Shown here in pieces: positions 6,961-11,146 of a stretch of DNA of 11,146 nucleotides. Below the pieces are notes generated by a model, which did no database searches, had not been told where the DNA came from, and saw only the letters and a list, made by a program, of their open reading frames with translations. Each line of letters opens with the position of its first letter. The stretch's first letter is position 1. The position numbers and the translations under genes were made by a program. The stretch is from CAWUIO01 sp963922455 (GTDB lineage: Bacteria > Bacteroidota > Bacteroidia > Cytophagales > Microscillaceae), in the NCBI GenBank assembly GCA_963922455.1, contig CAWUIO010000165.1:1-11146 (forward strand), in the 5' to 3' direction.

Positions 6961-8289
6961 ATGAAACCTTTAATTGGCAATCGGGCGTATTTTCCCAATA
7001 TAACAAAAATCCCATTTGAGGGAAGAGAATCAGACAACCCCTTGGCATACCGATATTATGATGAAAATCAGGCCCTTGCTGGGAAAACCCTAAAAGAACA
7101 CCTACGCATCGCGGTGGCCTATTGGCATACCTTTGGTACTACCGGAGCAGATCCTTTTGGGCAGCCTACGCACGATTTCCCTTGGTTGGAACATAGTGAT
7201 CCGGAACAAAGGGCCTACGATAAAATGGATGCCGCCTTTGAGTTTTTTACCAAGCTCGGCGTACCCTATTACTGTTTTCATGACTATGACTTGATTGACG
7301 AAGCCGACACGATTGCCGAGTCAGAAAAGCGATTGCACAAAATGGTAGACTATGCCCTAGAAAAGCAGCAGGCATCCGGGGTAAAACTCTTGTGGGGAAC
7401 CGCTAACTTATTTTCCCACCCCCGCTATATGAATGGCTCGGCCACTAATCCCGATTTTCAAGTCGTGACTTATGCCGCTACCCAAGTAAAAAATGCCTTG
7501 GATGCTACCATCAAACTAGGAGGGGAAAACTATGTCTTTTGGGGAGGGCGAGAAGGCTACCTATCCTTGCTCAATACCCACATGCAAAGAGAACGGGAGC
7601 ATATGGCCCGCTTTTTCCATATGGCCCGCGATTATGCCCGGAAAAACGGTTTTACCGGTTCTTTTTTGATTGAACCAAAGCCTATGGAGCCCTCCAAGCA
7701 CCAGTACGATTTTGATGCGGCTACCGTAATTGGCTTTTTACGAGAGTTTGATTTAATGGATGATTTCAAATTAAATCTTGAGTTTAATCACGCCACCTTG
7801 GCCGGCCATACCTTCCAACACGAAGTACAAGTGGCCGTCGATGCCGGTTTGTTTGGTAGCATCGATGCCAACCGGGGCGATTACCAGAATGGCTGGGATA
7901 CCGATCAGTTTCCCGTTGATTTGTATGAGTTAACCGAGACCATGTTGGTTATCTTGGAAGCGGGTGGTTTTCAAAGTGGAGGGATAAACTTTGATGCCAA
8001 AATCCGGCGTAATTCCACCGATTTATCCGATATTTTCCACGCCCATATTGGAGGGATTGACAATTTTGCCCGGGCCTTATTGATCGCAAACAATATTCTT
8101 GAGAAATCGGAATACCGAAAAATGCGACAAAATCGCTATATCTCCTTTGATTCTGCCCAAGGAAAGGCATTTGAAGCCGGAGAATTAACCTTAGAGGAGC
8201 TGAGAGATTTGGCCATACAAGCCGGGGAACCCCAAAGTAAAAGTGGGAAGCAGGAGTATTTAGAAAATTTAATCAACCGGTATATCTAA
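6961..8289 (+). CDS. xylA: Xylose isomerase, class II
   Basis: A 442-residue TIM-barrel metalloenzyme that interconverts D-xylose and D-xylulose, the first step of the isomerase pathway. All expected active-site residues are present at a constant offset of +6 from E. coli XylA: the catalytic pair H107 and D110 (FHDYDL), metal/substrate ligands E238 and K240 (IEPKPMEPSKHQYD), E274 and H277 (LEFNHATLAGH), D302 (IDANRGD), D313 and D315 (WDTDQFP), and D345 (NFDAK). The N-terminal insert typical of class II enzymes (about 440 residues, against about 390 in class I) is present, including YWHTFGTTGADPFG (54-67). The ATG at 6961 gives a family-standard N-terminus. It is divergent from xylB. No transporter or regulator follows: the next feature is the intergenic repeat, then a convergent gene. 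Confidence 0.98.
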   Translation: MKPLIGNRAYFPNITKIPFEGRESDNPLAYRYYDENQALAGKTLKEHLRIAVAYWHTFGTTGADPFGQPTHDFPWLEHSDPEQRAYDKMDAAFEFFTKLGVPYYCFHDYDLIDEADTIAESEKRLHKMVDYALEKQQASGVKLLWGTANLFSHPRYMNGSATNPDFQVVTYAATQVKNALDATIKLGGENYVFWGGREGYLSLLNTHMQREREHMARFFHMARDYARKNGFTGSFLIEPKPMEPSKHQYDFDAATVIGFLREFDLMDDFKLNLEFNHATLAGHTFQHEVQVAVDAGLFGSIDANRGDYQNGWDTDQFPVDLYELTETMLVILEAGGFQSGGINFDAKIRRNSTDLSDIFHAHIGGIDNFARALLIANNILEKSEYRKMRQNRYISFDSAQGKAFEAGELTLEELRDLAIQAGEPQSKSGKQEYLENLINRYI

Positions 8290-8390
8290 TTAAATATTGG
8301 ATTAGAGCTCTGAGCAATAGTGTATTGTACGTATCTGGAGCTTCCCCGCGCAAGGTACTTCTATTTTCCAATTGAAAATTGCGGCGCGCG

Positions 8391-8465
8391 GGTCGGGCTG
8401 TCACTACTCGCTGCCTTTCCCCACAAGGCCATACGAGCTCAAACATGCCGTTCCATCCCTAAGCC
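8391..8465 (+). repeat. Dispersed intergenic repeat, copy A
   Basis: This 75-bp segment matches copy B (5261-5336, opposite strand) at 70 of 76 aligned positions. It lies in the 283-bp gap between xylA and the convergent Asp-box gene. An internal hairpin pairs GCCTT (8413-8417) with AAGGC (8425-8429) around a 7-base loop. Upstream, CTTCCCCGCGCAAGG at 8341-8355 resembles CTTTCCCCACAAGG inside the repeat (8415-8428). Downstream, GGACACCT at 8491-8498 recurs at 75-82. An open frame across this region (8320-8571) has no recognisable protein features and is not called. Together with copy B it brackets the xylB-xylA pair in inverted orientation. Confidence 0.85.
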
Positions 8466-8509
8466 AATAAGAGTGAGGCGTTTAACTGATGGACACCTAG
8501 CAAACGATA

Positions 8510-8545
8510 AAACCCTAACCAAGCCCAATGACTTGCTTAGGGTTT
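8510..8545. terminator. Hairpin between convergent genes, probable bidirectional terminator
   Basis: Arms AAACCCTAACCAAG (8510-8523) and CTTGCTTAGGGTTT (8532-8545) pair at 13 of 14 positions around an 8-base loop. It lies 28 bp beyond the stop codon of the minus-strand Asp-box gene and 221 bp beyond xylA. The A-rich left and T-rich right ends of the stem give short U tracts on both strands, but no long T-run follows. Function is inferred from the stem and its convergent position. Confidence 0.65.
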
Positions 8546-8572
8546 CTACATGTAACATAAGGGTAAAATAGC

Positions 8573-10525
8573 TTATTCCTCCGGACCAATGGGAAAGGCT
8601 TGTCCCTCAATCCATGGGGCACCGGCATCACGCAAGGCTCTTTCCAGATTAGGAATATCCTGATTAACCACTTGGGCCAATTTGTTCTTAATCGTTGTCA
8701 GCGCTTTCTGGGCGATTTCCAAACTCCGTTTATGGGTGGGGGTTGGGCCATAGGTAGAGAACATGGTTCCTATAGTAGCGGCCTGAATACGGCTCGACAA
8801 GGTGGGCGAGGTTTTCTCTCCAACTTCTTGCTTGCTCCGGTTTCCATTAAGTTCTGTATCCAATGCCATAATTTTCATTCGCAAATCATACAGACGCTTT
8901 TCCAGATCACCAGGGGCATTGTTCGCCTGAGAAAGGGCCTTTTGCATAGCTTTCAACTTAGACATACTCTTGTTCAGGCTCAAGTTAGTAGCCGATTGAT
9001 CACGCATGGTATTGGCCAAATCATTCCAGAAAGAAGCCACTTGCTCGGGGCTTGCCCCAGCAATAGCGCCTTTGTCACGAAGGGGAACCACTTCAAAAGA
9101 CATAGGATCGGCCAATGGAGTAATTTCTCCATTAATTTCTTTGGCTAGCGTAACGGTATAAGTGCCAGGGGCTACTTTCATGCCACCGCCCCCAAAGAAA
9201 TTCCCGCTGGAGCCTTTGGCATCCAGTTCAATAGCCGTAGGTAGGGGGCGAGATAAATCCCAACTCACCCGGTGCATCCCTGGGGTAGTAGGGCCGGTAA
9301 TTTTACGGACCACATCTCCGGATGCATTTTTGACTACAAGCCATACCTTAGGATCTGTAGACATACGTTCCTTTTCCAAATTATCCCAACCCGGAAAACT
9401 GGCGCTTTGATTATTCTTTACTTGCTTTTTCTCCGCTTCCATACGGGTCTTTTTCAAGCTCTTATACCCATCTTTGAGGTAATAGGTAAAAGTAGCCCCG
9501 TAAGGAGGATTATCGGCTACATAATAGGAGGCTCCTTGATTGGCTTTCTTACTACCTCCCAAGGGTTGTTGCGGGACATACCACCAGGCTTTGCGTGTAG
9601 GGAAGAGGGTCGCTTCTGCCAACATTTGCGATTGCGAAACTTCACGGAGGACGCTGTAATCATCCAAAATGTAAAAACCTCTACCAAAGGATGCCCCCAC
9701 TAAATCATTTTCTCGGCGCTGGATGGCCAAGTCTCGGAAAGAAATGGTGGGTACCCCTCCTTTAAGTTTCACCCATTGATCTCCGCCGTTTACGGAAAAG
9801 TAGATCCCATACTCCGTAGCTAGGAAGAAGAGGTCGGCTTTTTCGTGATCCTGTACTATACGCCAAAGTAGGGTACGGTCGGGGATGTTGCTACTCATGG
9901 TGCTCCAAGTGCGACCCCGGTCCGTACTTTTATACAAGTAGGGCTTGAAGTCTCCGTATTTATGATTGTCCAAGGCTACATATACCGTGTTGGCATCATA
10001 CAGATCGGCCTTGATATCGTTTACAAATGCGGTCGAGGGAACCCCAGGCAGAGAACCCGCCTCAATTTTACGCCAATTGTCTCCTCCATCTTCGCTTACT
10101 TGAATAATTCCATCATCGGTCCCGGCATATAACAAACCGGCTTGTTTGGGCGATTCGGCCAGGGAAGTGATGGTATTATAATTAGACATGGCATTGACAT
10201 CCCAAGGTGCGTCCCATCCGTGGGTAGAACCCATAATGGGGAGGGCCAGGCGGTTTTGATTGCGGGTCAAGTCACCCGAAATACGCGTCCAGCTATCACC
10301 CCGATCTTCTGATTTCCAAACGTGCTGGGAAGCATAATATAAACGGGTGGCCTTGTGGGGGCTTACCAAGATAGGGGCATCCCAATTGAAGCGCTCGTAG
10401 GTTTCCCCTTCTTCGGGCTGGGGCTGGATATACACTATTTCCCCATTGGTACGATCTACCCGGACTAAGTTTCCTTGCTGCCACTCCGCGTAGGCGATAT
10501 CGGGATTACCCGGCTCAATGGCGGG
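8573..10525 (-). CDS. Asp-box/VPS10-like repeat protein, C-terminal part after an in-frame stop
   Basis: The downstream part of one long gene, split by TAA at 10526-10528. The frame is unchanged across the stop, and the 30 codons after it (PAIEPGNPDIAYAEWQQGNL onward) continue the same domain. Counting from the GTG at 10435, Asp-box motifs (SxDxGxxW) occur at 42-49 (SEDRGDSW), 114-121 (SEDGGDNW), 170-177 (STDRGRTW) and 214-221 (SVNGGDQW). This is the beta-propeller pattern of sortilin/VPS10-like proteins that databases often label glycosyl hydrolase or BNR-repeat protein. GRGFYILDDY (251-260) closes the propeller. Later come a beta-sandwich-like part (about 360-450, including MHRVSWDLSRPLP and PGTYTVTL) and an alpha-helical tail ending IGPEE. 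No catalytic glycosidase residues can be identified, so the enzymatic label is unproven. Separate translation would need the GTG at 10435, which would begin inside a propeller repeat. Confidence 0.85.
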   Translation of the reverse strand, partial: PAIEPGNPDIAYAEWQQGNLVRVDRTNGEIVYIQPQPEEGETYERFNWDAPILVSPHKATRLYYASQHVWKSEDRGDSWTRISGDLTRNQNRLALPIMGSTHGWDAPWDVNAMSNYNTITSLAESPKQAGLLYAGTDDGIIQVSEDGGDNWRKIEAGSLPGVPSTAFVNDIKADLYDANTVYVALDNHKYGDFKPYLYKSTDRGRTWSTMSSNIPDRTLLWRIVQDHEKADLFFLATEYGIYFSVNGGDQWVKLKGGVPTISFRDLAIQRRENDLVGASFGRGFYILDDYSVLREVSQSQMLAEATLFPTRKAWWYVPQQPLGGSKKANQGASYYVADNPPYGATFTYYLKDGYKSLKKTRMEAEKKQVKNNQSASFPGWDNLEKERMSTDPKVWLVVKNASGDVVRKITGPTTPGMHRVSWDLSRPLPTAIELDAKGSSGNFFGGGGMKVAPGTYTVTLAKEINGEITPLADPMSFEVVPLRDKGAIAGASPEQVASFWNDLANTMRDQSATNLSLNKSMSKLKAMQKALSQANNAPGDLEKRLYDLRMKIMALDTELNGNRSKQEVGEKTSPTLSSRIQAATIGTMFSTYGPTPTHKRSLEIAQKALTTIKNKLAQVVNQDIPNLERALRDAGAPWIEGQAFPIGPEE

Positions 10526-10528
10526 TTA
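10526..10528 (-). other. In-frame TAA interrupting the Asp-box gene
   Basis: Plus-strand TTA reads TAA on the minus strand. Codons on both sides are in one frame (FADGH, stop, PAIEP) with no insertion or deletion. The expected residue by family memory is Gln (CAA), which needs only G instead of A at plus position 10528. Confidence 0.85.
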
Positions 10529-11146
10529 GTGCCCATCGGCAAACAAGACTATTCGCCAGTCATCATTGCGGATCCCGTGAACATTGTCAGTACGGGAAGG
10601 GCCCACATGGCTATTATTATCTTGAGTACCTCCGTAGATATTATAAAAAGGCTCAGCATCATCTACCGCTAGTTTATAATATTGTAGGGTAGGCAAGTTG
10701 GCTGTGAAACGCCAGTTCTGAGCCAAATCAAAGCTTTCATAAAGGCCTCCATCGGTACCTACCAGGAGATAATCTGGATCATCGGCCCGGAAAGCGATGG
10801 CGTGATTGTCGGAGTGCTTGTATTGCTCCTTTAAGCGGCGGAAGTTTTTCCCTCCATCATCAGACACCTGAATGCGTACATCCATCAAGTACAAACGGTC
10901 AAATTGATGGGGAGAAGCGTAAAGTTCTTGGTAGTAGTGGGGCCCGGTAGCGCCAGAAACGGCATCCGACATTTTCGTCCAAGAAGCGCCTCGGTTGCTC
11001 GAGCGGTACACGGCTCCCTGGGTACGGTTAAGCTCAATAGCGGCGTAGAGTACATCCGGTTGTTGCGGGGAGATGGCCAAGCCAATTTTCCCTAGGTAGC
11101 CTTGAGGAAGTCCGGTTTTGAGTTTGGTCCAGGTTTCGCCGCCGTC
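10526..11146 (-). CDS. Asp-box/VPS10-like repeat protein, upstream part (runs off window, ends at TAA)
   Basis: The 5' end lies beyond 11146; the frame is open to the edge. The visible 206 residues begin DGGETW and carry Asp-box motifs at 1-6, 49-56 (SSNRGASW), 95-102 (SDDGGKNF) and 138-145 (SFDLAQNW). Other family-like segments are HSDNHAIAF, then DDPDYLLVGTDGGLYES, and YGGTQDNNS (171-179). No start codon is visible: the TTG at 11080 is an internal Leu codon, because the Asp-box pattern extends upstream of it. The frame ends at TAA (10526-10528) after WRIVLFADGH, where I recall homologues continuing with Gln-Pro. CAA to TAA is a single transition. This is therefore the N-terminal part of the same gene as 8573-10525. 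It is a pseudogene, a sequencing error or, less likely, a recoded gene. Proteins of this family are normally secreted; the signal peptide would be outside the window. Confidence 0.85.
   Translation of the reverse strand, partial: DGGETWTKLKTGLPQGYLGKIGLAISPQQPDVLYAAIELNRTQGAVYRSSNRGASWTKMSDAVSGATGPHYYQELYASPHQFDRLYLMDVRIQVSDDGGKNFRRLKEQYKHSDNHAIAFRADDPDYLLVGTDGGLYESFDLAQNWRFTANLPTLQYYKLAVDDAEPFYNIYGGTQDNNSHVGPSRTDNVHGIRNDDWRIVLFADGH

Noticed and set aside
5261..8465. Composite transposon carrying xylB-xylA
   Set aside because: The flanking repeats contain no transposase, are under 80 bp, and show no visible target-site duplication, so only bracketing by inverted repeats is claimed.
8320..8571. 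83-codon open frame on the plus strand after xylA
   Set aside because: It is made mostly of repeat copy A and the terminator hairpin, and has no protein features. It shares short peptide matches with the frame at 5005-5457 only because both translate the repeat.
8573..11146. Stop-codon reassignment or selenocysteine/pyrrolysine-type recoding at the Asp-box gene TAA
   Set aside because: TAA is used as a normal stop by xylB, xylA and others here, recoding uses TGA or TAG, and no recoding structure is evident. A mutation or sequence error is simpler.
1..11146. CRISPR array, tRNA or rRNA genes
   Set aside because: No regularly spaced direct repeats, no cloverleaf-like segment and no conserved rRNA blocks were seen in any intergenic region.

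Overview
The window looks like chromosomal DNA of a Bacteroidota species, probably from the Saprospiria/Cytophagia side of the phylum. This rests on gene content: a LytTR regulator with a short 4-TM histidine kinase, a PF14905-type outer-membrane barrel with an N-terminal carboxypeptidase-regulatory-like domain, and a sortilin/VPS10-like Asp-box protein. Genes start without visible Shine-Dalgarno sequences, and GC is moderate. The genus cannot be fixed from sequence reading alone.

Layout, left to right. Positions 1-84 are a 3' intergenic stub with a degenerate repeat fragment. Positions 85-1855 (minus) hold a two-gene operon of sensor kinase followed by LytTR response regulator, overlapping by 23 bp. 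Divergent from it, 2057-4486 (plus) encodes an outer-membrane beta-barrel receptor-like protein, followed by a strong intrinsic terminator. A small two-TM DUF3592-like protein (4724-5158, plus) stands alone. Next come xylulokinase xylB (5402-6880, minus) and xylose isomerase xylA (6961-8289, plus), divergent from an 80-bp shared promoter region. Together they convert xylose to xylulose-5-phosphate through xylulose. No xylose transporter or regulator gene is visible. The right end (8573-11146, minus) is a large Asp-box/VPS10-like protein that runs off the window and is interrupted by an in-frame TAA.

Most notable are two ~76-bp copies of an intergenic repeat, about 92% identical and in inverted orientation, at 5261-5336 and 8391-8465. 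They bracket the xylB-xylA pair exactly, each at a convergent 3' junction. A third, partial copy lies at the left edge. The other main point is the single nonsense codon (10526-10528) in an otherwise intact reading frame. I see no CRISPR array, tRNA, rRNA, transposase, phage gene or defence system here. Most of the window is ordinary metabolic and surface-protein content.
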